The translations under genes and the position numbers were made by a program. A stretch of DNA of 13,791 bases from Candidatus Bathyarchaeota archaeon (GTDB lineage: Archaea > Thermoproteota > Bathyarchaeia > 40CM-2-53-6 > RBG-13-38-9). Shown piece after piece: positions 6,606 through 13,681 of the stretch. Under the pieces are notes generated by a model. It was given only the letters and a program-made list of their open reading frames with translations, was not told the DNA's origin and made no database searches. The stretch's first letter is position 1. Every line of letters starts with the position of its first letter. The stretch is taken from contig JAOZGV010000176.1 of assembly GCA_026015225.1 (NCBI GenBank), positions 1-13,791 of the forward strand. The letters are read 5' to 3'.

Positions 6606-8780
6606 ATGACTACAAAAGAAGTTCAGCTTAGAGTTACCGATGCAAAACAAAGAGATGTTGGTCACGGAAAGGTTAGAATAGATAATGAGACTATGCGTAA
6701 ACTTGGAATAACAGCAGGCGACTTTATAGAAATTCATGGTAAAAAAACAACAGTTGCAATTTCTTGGCCAGCATATAATGAAGATCAGGGTCAAGACATG
6801 ATTAGAATGGATGGCCTCATCAGAAGAAACACGGGCGTTGCGCTTAATGAGTATGTTACAATTAGAAAAGGCGAAGTTAAAGATGCTCAGACAATTGTAT
6901 ACGCTCCAACAGATGTAAGGTTGAATGTTGATGATGAGTTTATAAGCTTTATAAAAAGAAGATTTATGGATATGCCATTTATGGAAGGTGACATGGCTCT
7001 TCTCTCAGTTTTTGGCAGCGCTGTTCCACTAATAGTCGCTAGAACAAAACCAAAAGGAGCGGTCAGGATAGTTGAGAATTGTGCCGTCAATGTTATGAGC
7101 GAGCCTGCTCCAGAGAAGAAAGGGATACCAATGGTGACATATGAAGACATCGGCGGCCTTCATGAACAAATAAGAAGAATAAGAGAAATGGTAGAACTGC
7201 CTCTAAGACATCCAGAACTTTTCCAAAAACTAGGAATAGATCCACCAAGAGGAGTGTTCTTATATGGCCCGCCTGGATGTGGTAAGACCTTGTTAGCAAA
7301 GGCCGTTGCAAATGAGTCTGATGCAAATTTCTATGTAATATCTGGTCCGGAAATAATGTCAAAATTCTATGGAGAGTCAGAAGCTAGATTAAGAGAGATC
7401 TTCCAAAAAGCTCAAGAAACGGCGCCCAGCATAATATTCATCGATGAGATGGATGCCATAGCCCCTAAGCGAGAAGAAGTAACGGGAGAGGTTGAAAGAA
7501 GAGTGGTAGCTCAATTGTTATCATTGATGGATGGTATAGGCGCTAGGGGAAACATCATAGTGATTGGTGCCACTAATAGACCCAATGCAATAGATCCAGC
7601 CTTGAGAAGGCCAGGGAGGTTTGACAGAGAAATCGAGATAGGAGTTCCAGATAAAAAAGGAAGAAGAGAAACTATGCAGATTCACACTAGAAATATGCCT
7701 CTAGCTACAGATTTCGATTTGAAAAAACTTTCAGAAATAACTCATGGTTATACTGGAGCAGACATAGCTGCATTATGTCGTGAATCAGCAATGAAAGCTT
7801 TGAGAAGATATATTCCTGAAATAAATCTTGAAGAAGAAAGAGTGCCTCCCCATATATTGGACAAAATGGAAGTTATTATGGAAGACTTCAGACAAGCCTA
7901 TCGCGAGATAACCCCAACAGCAATGAGGGAAGTTTATGTTGAGGTGCCTACGGTTCAATGGAATGATATAGGTGGATTAATTAAAGTTAGAATGGAACTT
8001 AATGAGGCTATAGAATGGCCTTTAAAGAATCCCAAATCATTTAAGAGAATGGGGATTAAACCTCCAAAAGGCATACTTCTATATGGACCACCTGGATGTG
8101 GTAAGACCTTGTTAGCAAAGGCAGTGGCTACTGAGAGTGAAGCAAATTTCATCTCAATCAAGGGTCCTGAAGTATTCTCAAAATGGGTTGGTGAAAGTGA
8201 AAAAGCAATTAGAGAAGTCTTCAGAAAAGGAAGAACCGCCTCACCAGCCATAATATTCTTCGATGAGTTTGACGCAATCATACCTAGAAGAGGTATGGGT
8301 TACTCCGACTCTGGTGTTTCTGAGAGAGTTATAAGCCAGTTACTTACAGAACTTGATGGGGTAGAATCCTTACAAGATGTAGCAATAATAGCTGCTACGA
8401 ACAGGCCAGATATAATTGATCCTGCTGTTCTGAGACCGGGCAGAATTGATAAAATGATATATGTGCCTGCACCCGATGCAAAAGCATTGAAAGAAATCTT
8501 CAAAATTCATACAAAAGAGATGCCATTATCGACTGATGTCGATATAGATCAATTAGCAAAAATTTCTGTTGGATATTCGGGTGCAGATGTAGAAGCATTA
8601 TGCCGTGAAGCTGCACTTATCGCCTTAAGAAGGGATATTAATGCCAAAGAAGTAACTTTAAGAGATTTCAAAGAGGCTGCGGCAAATGTTAAACCTAGCA
8701 TAACTCCTGATATGAGTGCGTGGTATCAAAGCATCATTAAGAGAGTTACAAGAGAAAAGGTAGCAGTACCAGTAACATAG
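6606..8780 (+). CDS. cdc48: Cdc48/VCP (VAT) double-ring AAA+ unfoldase
   Basis: A 724-residue homohexameric ATPase that unfolds proteins, commonly feeding the archaeal proteasome. The N-domain (residues 1 to about 185, double-psi barrel; [17 protein letters not shown]) precedes two AAA+ modules. D1 has Walker A GPPGCGKT (221-228), pore loop KFYG, Walker [12 protein letters not shown] and LRRPGRFD. D2 has GPPGCGKT (494-501), pore loop KWVG, Walker [12 protein letters not shown] and LRPGRIDKM. Both Walker A loops carry Cys where Thr is commoner in archaeal homologues. A 32-nt tract covering the P-loop is identical in D1 and D2. ATG 6606 has GTGA at 6595-6598. The 198 nt before it (6408-6605) hold AT-rich sequence and probably the promoter, but no box there is clear enough to assign. 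A small winged-helix gene follows by 16 nt. Confidence 0.97.
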   Translation: MTTKEVQLRVTDAKQRDVGHGKVRIDNETMRKLGITAGDFIEIHGKKTTVAISWPAYNEDQGQDMIRMDGLIRRNTGVALNEYVTIRKGEVKDAQTIVYAPTDVRLNVDDEFISFIKRRFMDMPFMEGDMALLSVFGSAVPLIVARTKPKGAVRIVENCAVNVMSEPAPEKKGIPMVTYEDIGGLHEQIRRIREMVELPLRHPELFQKLGIDPPRGVFLYGPPGCGKTLLAKAVANESDANFYVISGPEIMSKFYGESEARLREIFQKAQETAPSIIFIDEMDAIAPKREEVTGEVERRVVAQLLSLMDGIGARGNIIVIGATNRPNAIDPALRRPGRFDREIEIGVPDKKGRRETMQIHTRNMPLATDFDLKKLSEITHGYTGADIAALCRESAMKALRRYIPEINLEEERVPPHILDKMEVIMEDFRQAYREITPTAMREVYVEVPTVQWNDIGGLIKVRMELNEAIEWPLKNPKSFKRMGIKPPKGILLYGPPGCGKTLLAKAVATESEANFISIKGPEVFSKWVGESEKAIREVFRKGRTASPAIIFFDEFDAIIPRRGMGYSDSGVSERVISQLLTELDGVESLQDVAIIAATNRPDIIDPAVLRPGRIDKMIYVPAPDAKALKEIFKIHTKEMPLSTDVDIDQLAKISVGYSGADVEALCREAALIALRRDINAKEVTLRDFKEAAANVKPSITPDMSAWYQSIIKRVTREKVAVPVT
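7272..7303 (+). repeat. 32-nt exact direct repeat, D1 P-loop copy
   Basis: Codes for the core of the first Walker A motif ([11 protein letters not shown]). It is identical base for base to 8091-8122, with flanks that diverge immediately on both sides. Confidence 0.85.
8091..8122 (+). repeat. 32-nt exact direct repeat, D2 P-loop copy
   Basis: Second copy of the tract at 7272-7303, in the D2 Walker A motif and 819 bp away. Synonymous positions are identical too, which protein-level conservation alone does not require. Confidence 0.85.
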
Positions 8781-8796
8781 TAAGAGAGGTTACCTA

Positions 8797-9027
8797 ATGG
8801 AAAAAACTTGGACCCCAATTCCTCTATACACTATAATTGTTGAAATTTTAACAAAAAAAGGCTCTTTGAACGAATCCGAACTTTTAAAAGAGATTGGTAG
8901 CAAATATAAAAACATCAGTATAAGAGAGTTAAACAATGCTCTTATGAAACTAGAGATAAGGGGCGCCATAAGAGTGACTAGGTTACTTAAGAAGAAAAGA
9001 ATGGTAGAACTTGCACCAAATGCATAA
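8797..9027 (+). CDS. Small winged-helix protein downstream of cdc48
   Basis: A 76-residue protein whose order (helix, NESELLKEIGSKY, SIRELNNALMKLEIRGAIRV, beta wing RLLKKKRMVEL) fits a minimal winged helix-turn-helix. The recognition helix would be around residues 45-56 and the basic KKKR at about 65-68 lies in the wing. I do not recognise a named family. It is 16 nt after cdc48, with GAGAGGT at 8784-8790, so it is very likely cotranscribed with it. It could be a DNA-binding regulator or a Cdc48-associated adaptor, since winged helices also mediate protein contacts. It ends before convergent terminators. Confidence 0.7.
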   Translation: MEKTWTPIPLYTIIVEILTKKGSLNESELLKEIGSKYKNISIRELNNALMKLEIRGAIRVTRLLKKKRMVELAPNA

Positions 9028-9072
9028 ATTAACTTATTTCATAGCCGATATCATTTTAATGTTTGAGATATT

Positions 9073-9094
9073 AAAAAACAATAATGATTTTTTT
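9073..9094. terminator. Convergent T/A-tract terminator
   Basis: The gap between the plus-strand winged-helix gene and the minus-strand MFS gene holds seven Ts at 9088-9094, serving plus-strand transcripts. Six As at 9073-9078 read as Ts on the minus strand. T-tracts are the main archaeal termination signal, and the placement between convergent genes fits. Confidence 0.5.
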
Positions 9095-9115
9095 AATTTT
9101 AAAGTAAGAATTGAA

Positions 9116-10438
9116 TCAGGAGGAAATTTCCTCTAAGATCCTCCCCTTTGTTTCTATTTTGAATGCACCAACGACTATTGCATTAATTATATGTACCGCT
9201 GCGAATACAACAAAAGCTATTGATAGCCCCCAAACAGACCAAATATAACCTGTCAAAGCAGGTGCAGCTATCCCAGCAAGTCTTCCAATGCTGGCTGCTG
9301 ATCCAGCCCCAGTTCCTCTCATACTAGTCGGATACAATTCTGGCGTGTAGGTATATAGTGCTGCCCATGCACCAAGATTGAAGAAGGATACTATTGCACT
9401 TGAAATTAAGATTGCCTGCAAGCCGTAAGATATTGAAAATAATAAGGCTCCTAATCCAGCAATGGTTAGGTAAATTGCCAAAACAGTTCTTCTACCAAGA
9501 TTGTCTAAAAGAAATGTTGCAGAATAATATCCAGGTATCTGAAATAGAGTTATGATTAGAACCCAATAAAGAGGTCCAATTATCTCTTTGGCTTGAGTAA
9601 TTTCAACATATATTGATGGTAACCATATGAATATTCCATGATAAGTATATACTAGTACCGCCCATGTTGCCCATAACATAATAGTTCTAGCTCTAAATTC
9701 CTTTGACCATAGTTTTGTGAAAGATTCAACGAACGAGTATTTCTTATTTTCTCTTAGTGTGATATCTCCAATTGGTTCGATAAGAAAGCCATATTTTTTT
9801 AATGACTTAATCGCCTGTTCTTTTAAACCCTTAGATTGCAAGTAACGTATTGATTCAGGCATGAATACAATAATAAAGGGAATGAGAATCAAAGGTATAA
9901 ATGCTACAAGAAAAGTTAGTCTCCAACCAAAAATTGGAATAAGGACAAATGGGAAAGTTATTGATAGCAAAACACCATAAACCCATGATGTCTCAACTAA
10001 GCCAATAAACCGGCCCCTCTTGCTTGCAGGTATATATTCTGATATATAAACTCCAGGTTGAGGTAGAACTCCGCCCAGGCCAATGCCTGCTAAAAATCTT
10101 AAAAGTGACATTGAAGGTACATCCCAGGCGATTGAACATAAACCTGTGAATATTCCTAGTATCGATACGGTCATTATCAAAGTCTTTTTTCGTCCAAACG
10201 CGTCTGCAATAGCACCAAATCCCAGAGCACCTATGAACATCCCGACGTAACCTGAGCTGAGCAATAAACCTTTAGTTATTTGATCTAATTCCCAATCTAT
10301 TGATATAGATGGTAAAGTTGTTCCTATCAACATCACATTCATAGCAGCAAGAGCATAGATTAGACAACAAAGTATTAGAAGAATATAATGAAATTTGGAA
10401 ATTTGAGCCCTCTCAAGAATGTCTATCAAACTTTTCAT
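9116..10438 (-). CDS. Major facilitator superfamily transporter, metabolite:H+ symporter-like
   Basis: A 440-residue protein with about 12 hydrophobic segments. MFS motif A between TM2 and TM3 is GAIADAFGRKK, and its second-half equivalent is LLDNLGRRTVL. It also has RFLAGIGLGG with SEYIPASKRGRFIG, and ELYPTSMRGTGAGSAASIGR in the second half. These are typical of the sugar-porter and aromatic-acid/metabolite symporter branches; the substrate cannot be assigned. The start is ATG (complement of 10436-10438) because GGTGGG lies 4 nt before it (complement of 10443-10448). A GTG three codons upstream overlaps that ribosome site. It is convergent with the cdc48 genes and divergent from tRNA-Val, with no operon partner in view. 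Confidence 0.88.
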   Translation of the reverse strand: MKSLIDILERAQISKFHYILLILCCLIYALAAMNVMLIGTTLPSISIDWELDQITKGLLLSSGYVGMFIGALGFGAIADAFGRKKTLIMTVSILGIFTGLCSIAWDVPSMSLLRFLAGIGLGGVLPQPGVYISEYIPASKRGRFIGLVETSWVYGVLLSITFPFVLIPIFGWRLTFLVAFIPLILIPFIIVFMPESIRYLQSKGLKEQAIKSLKKYGFLIEPIGDITLRENKKYSFVESFTKLWSKEFRARTIMLWATWAVLVYTYHGIFIWLPSIYVEITQAKEIIGPLYWVLIITLFQIPGYYSATFLLDNLGRRTVLAIYLTIAGLGALLFSISYGLQAILISSAIVSFFNLGAWAALYTYTPELYPTSMRGTGAGSAASIGRLAGIAAPALTGYIWSVWGLSIAFVVFAAVHIINAIVVGAFKIETKGRILEEISS

Positions 10439-10545
10439 AATACCCACCGTCTCTATAACATACGTAGGATTAAATTGAGAATTCTGAATTTAAGCTTAAT
10501 CACTTCAATAATATTCCTAAGCTATAAGAATAGGCTTGAGATATC

Positions 10546-10552
10546 TTTATAT
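10546..10552 (+). promoter_or_regulatory. TATA box of tRNA-Val
   Basis: TTTATAT lies 38-44 nt upstream of the mature tRNA 5' end. With the usual ~26-nt spacing, transcription would start near 10576, giving a short leader for RNase P to remove. Confidence 0.55.
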
Positions 10553-10589
10553 CATTTTTTTAATAATCAAAACTATTCGGGTTAAATTC

Positions 10590-10665
10590 GGGCCGGTAGT
10601 TCAGTTTCGGTCAGAACGCTACGCTCACACCGTAGAGGTCGAGGGTTCAAATCCCTTCCGGCCCA
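10590..10665 (+). tRNA. tRNA-Val (anticodon CAC)
   Basis: A full cloverleaf can be folded by eye. The acceptor stem is GGGCCGG with CCGGCCC, and the D stem is GTTC/GAAC with an 11-nt loop. The anticodon stem CTACG/CGTAG encloses loop CTCACAC, giving anticodon CAC (valine, GUG codons). The variable loop is 5 nt, the T stem GAGGG/CCCTT has one G-U pair and loop TTCAAAT, and the discriminator base is A. There is no intron, and CCA is not encoded because ATG follows. A copy of its 3' end occurs 965 bp downstream (11617-11648), suggesting use as an integration site. Confidence 0.96.
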
Positions 10666-10683
10666 TGACGCTATTTTATTCCC
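10652..10683 (+). repeat. Direct repeat, left copy: tRNA-Val 3' end plus flank (att-like)
   Basis: The last 14 nt of the tRNA and the next 18 nt match 11617-11648 at 29 of 32 positions, with the first 17 identical. With a 1-nt gap, weaker similarity (17 of 27) continues to about 10713. This looks like either an integration core or a segmental duplication. Confidence 0.75.
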
Positions 10684-10822
10684 ATACTTGTCTAGAATTT
10701 ATTGTAAACTTGAAATATATATTATGCAGAAAGATTTACCAACAGTATTAACTTTGCAAATACACTCTTAAATATCTGATATTCGATAATTTAGTATTAT
10801 AATTCTATAGGGGTCATATGTT

Positions 10823-11446
10823 TTGAAGAAATTGGGCGTATTTATTGCGACATTTTTAACGATCGTTTTAGCTCTTTCATCGATCCCAAATGTCTATGCT
10901 CCTTTCAACCCTCCCCAACTCAATTTATTACCAGAGGAAATATATACTCATGTTTCAAGCCATTTCGATGTAGTTGTTCAGATTGAGGTAGATCCTCAGG
11001 CACCTATAGTGGGATTTGTTTTTACCCTATATTTTGACCCAGACAGCATGGAATATGCAACTCATACAATCAACAACGCATCTACTGGATGGAATGTGGT
11101 AGTTGTTTTAGATGATGTCGGAATCGGAGAGATTGATATATATACGGCAAGTCAAATTAATGACCCCGCAGTTCCAACAACACGAGATTGGGTGACCATT
11201 ACATTTCATTGCTTGGAAAAAGGAGATTCGCTTATTACCATGTTTGGTACTATTGATTTTCAAGCAGGAGCGGCCCCTGAACCTATTCAAGCTATAGATA
11301 GTGCAGACGTCCATCAAGGTTCGCCAGTAGGAGGCGTCTTCTATAGTGCTGATAAGATGAATTTAATCTCACCTTGGATAGCAGCAATTAGCATTATTGG
11401 ATGCATAGCAATAGTTTCAATCATAGTTAAGAAGCGCAGAGCCTAA
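10823..11446 (+). CDS. Secreted, C-terminally membrane-anchored protein, cohesin-like
   Basis: A 207-residue surface protein. The N-terminal signal peptide MKKLGVFIATFLTIVLALSS has a probable cleavage site after VYA (residue 26). A single ~130-residue beta-rich domain follows, with IVGFVFTLYFDPDSMEY and a later hydrophobic beta segment (WVTITFHCLEKGDSLITM); this spacing resembles cohesin-type modules common in archaeal surface proteins. The C-terminal membrane segment is about residues 181-202, ending in the positively charged tail KKRRA. The start must be TTG 10823: the in-frame stop upstream is at 10808-10810, and GGGG at 10810-10813 serves as ribosome site. It lies 157 nt after tRNA-Val, inside the tRNA-end direct repeats. 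The cohesin assignment is tentative; the export and anchoring pattern is clear. Ligand unknown. Confidence 0.75.
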   Translation: MKKLGVFIATFLTIVLALSSIPNVYAPFNPPQLNLLPEEIYTHVSSHFDVVVQIEVDPQAPIVGFVFTLYFDPDSMEYATHTINNASTGWNVVVVLDDVGIGEIDIYTASQINDPAVPTTRDWVTITFHCLEKGDSLITMFGTIDFQAGAAPEPIQAIDSADVHQGSPVGGVFYSADKMNLISPWIAAISIIGCIAIVSIIVKKRRA

Positions 11447-11468
11447 TTCTCTCTTTTTCTTTTTTAAT

Positions 11469-11534
11469 ATCTGAACTGCATCTTCCACTTGATACTATAT
11501 TCAATCTAAGTTTCCCCAAAAATTATTGTAAATT
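11469..11534 (+). repeat. Diverged intergenic repeat, copy 1
   Basis: It begins 22 nt after the stop of the anchored-protein gene. It aligns to 13534-13599; 28 of the first 34 bases match (core TGCATCTTCC), fading afterwards. Both copies follow an anchored-protein C-terminus, intact here and a relic at the other site. Confidence 0.65.
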
Positions 11535-11616
11535 TAGTAAATACACTCATTAAAATACAAAATTTTAGATTAAGAATCAATTATTTCATATGGTTCCGAA
11601 CCCTAATGGGTATGGG

Positions 11617-11648
11617 TCCCTTCCGGCCCATGATGCTAATTTATTTCC
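11617..11648 (+). repeat. Direct repeat, right copy: displaced tRNA-Val 3' end (att-like)
   Basis: Copy of 10652-10683. It has the 3' strands of the T stem and acceptor stem plus the discriminator base, but none of the tRNA 5' portion or anticodon arm, so it is not a degraded whole tRNA. The segment between the two copies carries only the anchored-protein gene. Confidence 0.75.
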
Positions 11649-11813
11649 TAAGCTTCTCCAGATACTAAAGTAATCCTGGAAAAATAATTCTATAAAAATA
11701 CATAATCATAAATGGTTGAGTAACAATATCAGAGGGTAAAATTAATGCATAAATAGCATTTCGGTTGTTTTTTCACTAAAACCAAAGAAAAATATAATTT
11801 TGATATAAAAGAT

Positions 11814-13175
11814 TTAGTATGCGTGAATTCTAGGAGCGCCTTTTGTTCGACCCATCCAAGAAAGATCTTTTACTCTTTTGAAATATTTTTGGAAAATTCT
11901 ATAGTACAATAGTTCCTCCTTAGTATTCAATCTCCATCCATTTCTCAGTTCTCTATCTCGACGAAATTCATTATTGCTAATTTGCTTTTCAGCATATTGT
12001 TCTAAAAGATCATTCATACCTGATCCTTTCCAAAATTTGCTTTTAGTCCGATTCAATATATTTTTTGGGAGAATATAGTTGTGTTCCATTGCTTTTCGTA
12101 GAATCCATTTTTCGACACCATTGAATATTTTATATCTAGCAGGAATTCGTAGAGCATAATTCACTACTTTCGGGTCAAGAAATGCTACATATGCCATTGT
12201 ACCATGAGCAGATGCACTACGATCTACTCTTTGAAGCGCTGTATTATGAAGTCTGTTTGTTATATCTATAAGCTCTTCAGGCAACATTGACAAACTCAAT
12301 GATTTTAAGTAAGCGTAACCACCAAATAATTCATCCCCACCCTCCCCAGAGATGACAACTTTTACATATTCTGATGCTAATTGTGCAACAATATAGTTGT
12401 TAATGCTGGATCTTACAAGTAAAGCATCGAATGACTCAAGATGATAGATTATTTCGGGTAGTGCTGAAAGAACGTCGTCCATATTAATAATGACTTCGTG
12501 GTGATCGGATCCTAAGTATTCTGCTACTTTTTTTGCGTACTTTAAATCGGGAGCCCCAGAAAATCCAGCAGAAAATGTATATAATTTTTTTACATGTGGG
12601 CGTGCAAGGGCAGTTAATGCACTGGAATCCAATCCACCAGACAACCATGATCCGATCTTATCGAATTCTTCAACAAAACTTGCTACCGTATTATCAAGTC
12701 TCTCTTTTAGTTCTTCTGCTATTTGTTCTGATCTCTTATTTAGTAAACTTTTTTGTTTTAATCTATAATATGGCTTCATGACTGTGCCATCAAATCTATG
12801 TCCAGGTGGCATTATATGAATATCATTAGTAGCTTTGAGTAATGCCTTAACTTCTGAAGCAAAGCACAAAGCTCCATTCTCATTATAGCCGTAATAGAGT
12901 GGAGCGACACCTAATTGATCACGAATAAGTTCTAATTTATTTTTTCTGATTTGAGCACAAGCAATATGTCCTCCAGAGACGCAGTCCATTACTGAATGAG
13001 ATTGCTCCAAGTTGGACATTTGGTCCTCTTGAGTCTTTGTCCAAACTGCGCCAAGCGTTGCCTCATCATGCTCAACAACCTTTCGATCATCAGGACCACG
13101 ATGTTCGATCTTATCTAGCATATTGTTGACGTCTACTACCATTCCTGGTTCTGCTATTCCAGCAATTCCACCCAA
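11814..13175 (-). CDS. Asparagine-synthetase-like amidotransferase with degenerate glutaminase domain
   Basis: A 453-residue AsnB-family protein. The C-terminal synthetase half has PP-loop SGGLDSS (179-185) that adenylates a carboxylate, and SGEGGDELFGGY (276-287). The N-terminal Ntn-glutaminase half keeps HRGPDD (25-30) and RDQLGVAPLYYG (85-96) but starts MGGIAG where active enzymes have MCGIAG: the nucleophilic Cys is Gly (codon GGT). It is also shortened, and the NGEIYN segment is absent. Glutamine hydrolysis is therefore unlikely; it may use free ammonia or another amine. The start is TTG, with GGAGAGG 8 nt upstream; a stop six codons before it leaves no other start. It lies opposite in strand to the flanking surface-protein genes. 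The true acceptor is unknown: aspartate, a peptide or a glycan precursor are possible. Confidence 0.85.
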   Translation of the reverse strand: MGGIAGIAEPGMVVDVNNMLDKIEHRGPDDRKVVEHDEATLGAVWTKTQEDQMSNLEQSHSVMDCVSGGHIACAQIRKNKLELIRDQLGVAPLYYGYNENGALCFASEVKALLKATNDIHIMPPGHRFDGTVMKPYYRLKQKSLLNKRSEQIAEELKERLDNTVASFVEEFDKIGSWLSGGLDSSALTALARPHVKKLYTFSAGFSGAPDLKYAKKVAEYLGSDHHEVIINMDDVLSALPEIIYHLESFDALLVRSSINNYIVAQLASEYVKVVISGEGGDELFGGYAYLKSLSLSMLPEELIDITNRLHNTALQRVDRSASAHGTMAYVAFLDPKVVNYALRIPARYKIFNGVEKWILRKAMEHNYILPKNILNRTKSKFWKGSGMNDLLEQYAEKQISNNEFRRDRELRNGWRLNTKEELLYYRIFQKYFKRVKDLSWMGRTKGAPRIHAY

Positions 13176-13176
13176 C

Positions 13177-13281
13177 CTAATAACCTCTCCTTAATTTCAA
13201 AAGATGAATTCTTTGTAGCAGCGAATGGTATTCATCGAAAAAGGACTCTGTAAATTCTTCTAAAAGCATTAAAATTTTCAT
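13177..13281 (-). CDS. Possible 34-aa leader or relic ORF upstream of the Asn-synthetase-like gene
   Basis: ATG (complement of 13279-13281) opens 34 codons beginning MKILMLLEEFTESFFDEY and ending LKLRRGY. Its TAG stop falls 1 nt before the TTG of the next gene, so the downstream ribosome site is inside it. This arrangement would allow translational coupling. Its own ribosome site is poor. MKILMLLE also resembles glycosyltransferase N-termini, so it could be a relic. Chance is quite possible. Confidence 0.2.
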   Translation of the reverse strand: MKILMLLEEFTESFFDEYHSLLQRIHLLKLRRGY

Positions 13282-13290
13282 CCAATTAAT

Positions 13291-13308
13291 AACAAATTTG
13301 AATTTGTT
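13291..13308. repeat. Perfect 8-bp inverted repeat, possible operator
   Basis: AACAAATT-TG-AATTTGTT. It is about 115 bp upstream of the TTG of the minus-strand asparagine-synthetase-like gene. Symmetry and position fit a dimeric regulator site, but AT-rich DNA yields such palindromes by chance. Confidence 0.3.
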
Positions 13309-13447
13309 TCCTGAGTTTTGGAAGAACTTCTGAGTTGCTACTATTAAATCTTGTGTATGATCTTTTGTAAATCAAATCGCAATGACATAAATAAATTACG
13401 CTTCAATTTTAGCCATCTATTAACAAATTGATGGTATATGATTTTAG

Positions 13448-13519
13448 CCCATTTATTATGCTACAATTATCGGTATAGTATTAACTGTCTTTGCTTTTAG
13501 AAGATGGCGTAAAGATTAA
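13448..13519 (+). pseudogene. Relic of an anchored surface-protein C-terminus
   Basis: The open segment PIYYATIIGIVLTVFAF followed by RRWRKD and a stop looks like a C-terminal membrane anchor with a basic tail, as in the intact protein ending at 11446. The frame is closed immediately upstream by TAG. Shifting by one base extends the match with DFSP, comparable to NLISP before the anchor in the intact gene, which suggests a frameshift. No gene body is recognisable upstream. It is followed by the same intergenic repeat that follows the intact gene. Confidence 0.45.
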
Positions 13520-13533
13520 GCATACCTTTTTTT

Positions 13534-13599
13534 ATCTAAATTGCATCTTCCGCTCGATTCTACATTCTTTCTAGGCTTGTCCTGAATTTATATTAATCT
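13534..13599 (+). repeat. Diverged intergenic repeat, copy 2
   Basis: Partner of 11469-11534. Its right part (from about 13575) also resembles 10686-10719, downstream of tRNA-Val, at 25 of 34 positions. All three copies are near surface-protein genes or their relics. Confidence 0.6.
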
Positions 13600-13681
13600 A
13601 GAAATAAGGATCTTTAAAGTTATTCTTTCAATTGTGAAAAAACTAATAAATTCTTAGGTAGAATATGTCAATTGATGAGTG

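Larger units (their letters stand above)
11447..11813. other. Gene-free 367-nt gap with repeat remnants
   Basis: No credible gene is visible. The left part (11469-11534) is a diverged copy of sequence also found before the right-edge gene. The middle has a small hairpin, ACCC-TAAT-GGGT (about 11600-11611). This is followed by the displaced tRNA-Val 3' end (11617-11648). The remainder is AT-rich and leads into the stop of the minus-strand asparagine-synthetase-like gene. Confidence 0.7.
13176..13681. other. 506-nt gap with promoter region, gene relic and repeat
   Basis: No complete gene over 40 residues is visible. From left to right it holds the asparagine-synthetase-like gene's leader with the short ORF, and a perfect inverted repeat at 13291-13308. 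After these come AT-rich sequence, the relic of an anchor-protein C-terminus (13448-13519), the second copy of the intergenic repeat (13534-13599), and the leader of the right-edge secreted-protein gene. Confidence 0.65.

Noticed and set aside
10536..10751. A 71-codon plus-strand frame over tRNA-Val
   Set aside because: It runs through the tRNA gene and has no protein-like features beyond that; spurious.
11592..11648. A second, degraded tRNA gene
   Set aside because: Only the T/acceptor 3' strands and flank are present, with no D or anticodon arm; it is a 3'-end duplication rather than a tRNA.
12533..12781. An 82-codon plus-strand frame
   Set aside because: Antisense to the amidotransferase PP-loop region, without recognisable features.
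13177..13281. Lasso-peptide precursor beside a cyclase-like amidotransferase
   Set aside because: The short ORF has no leader-Gly junction followed by Asp/Glu at ring position 7-9, and no leader peptidase or RRE-domain gene is nearby.
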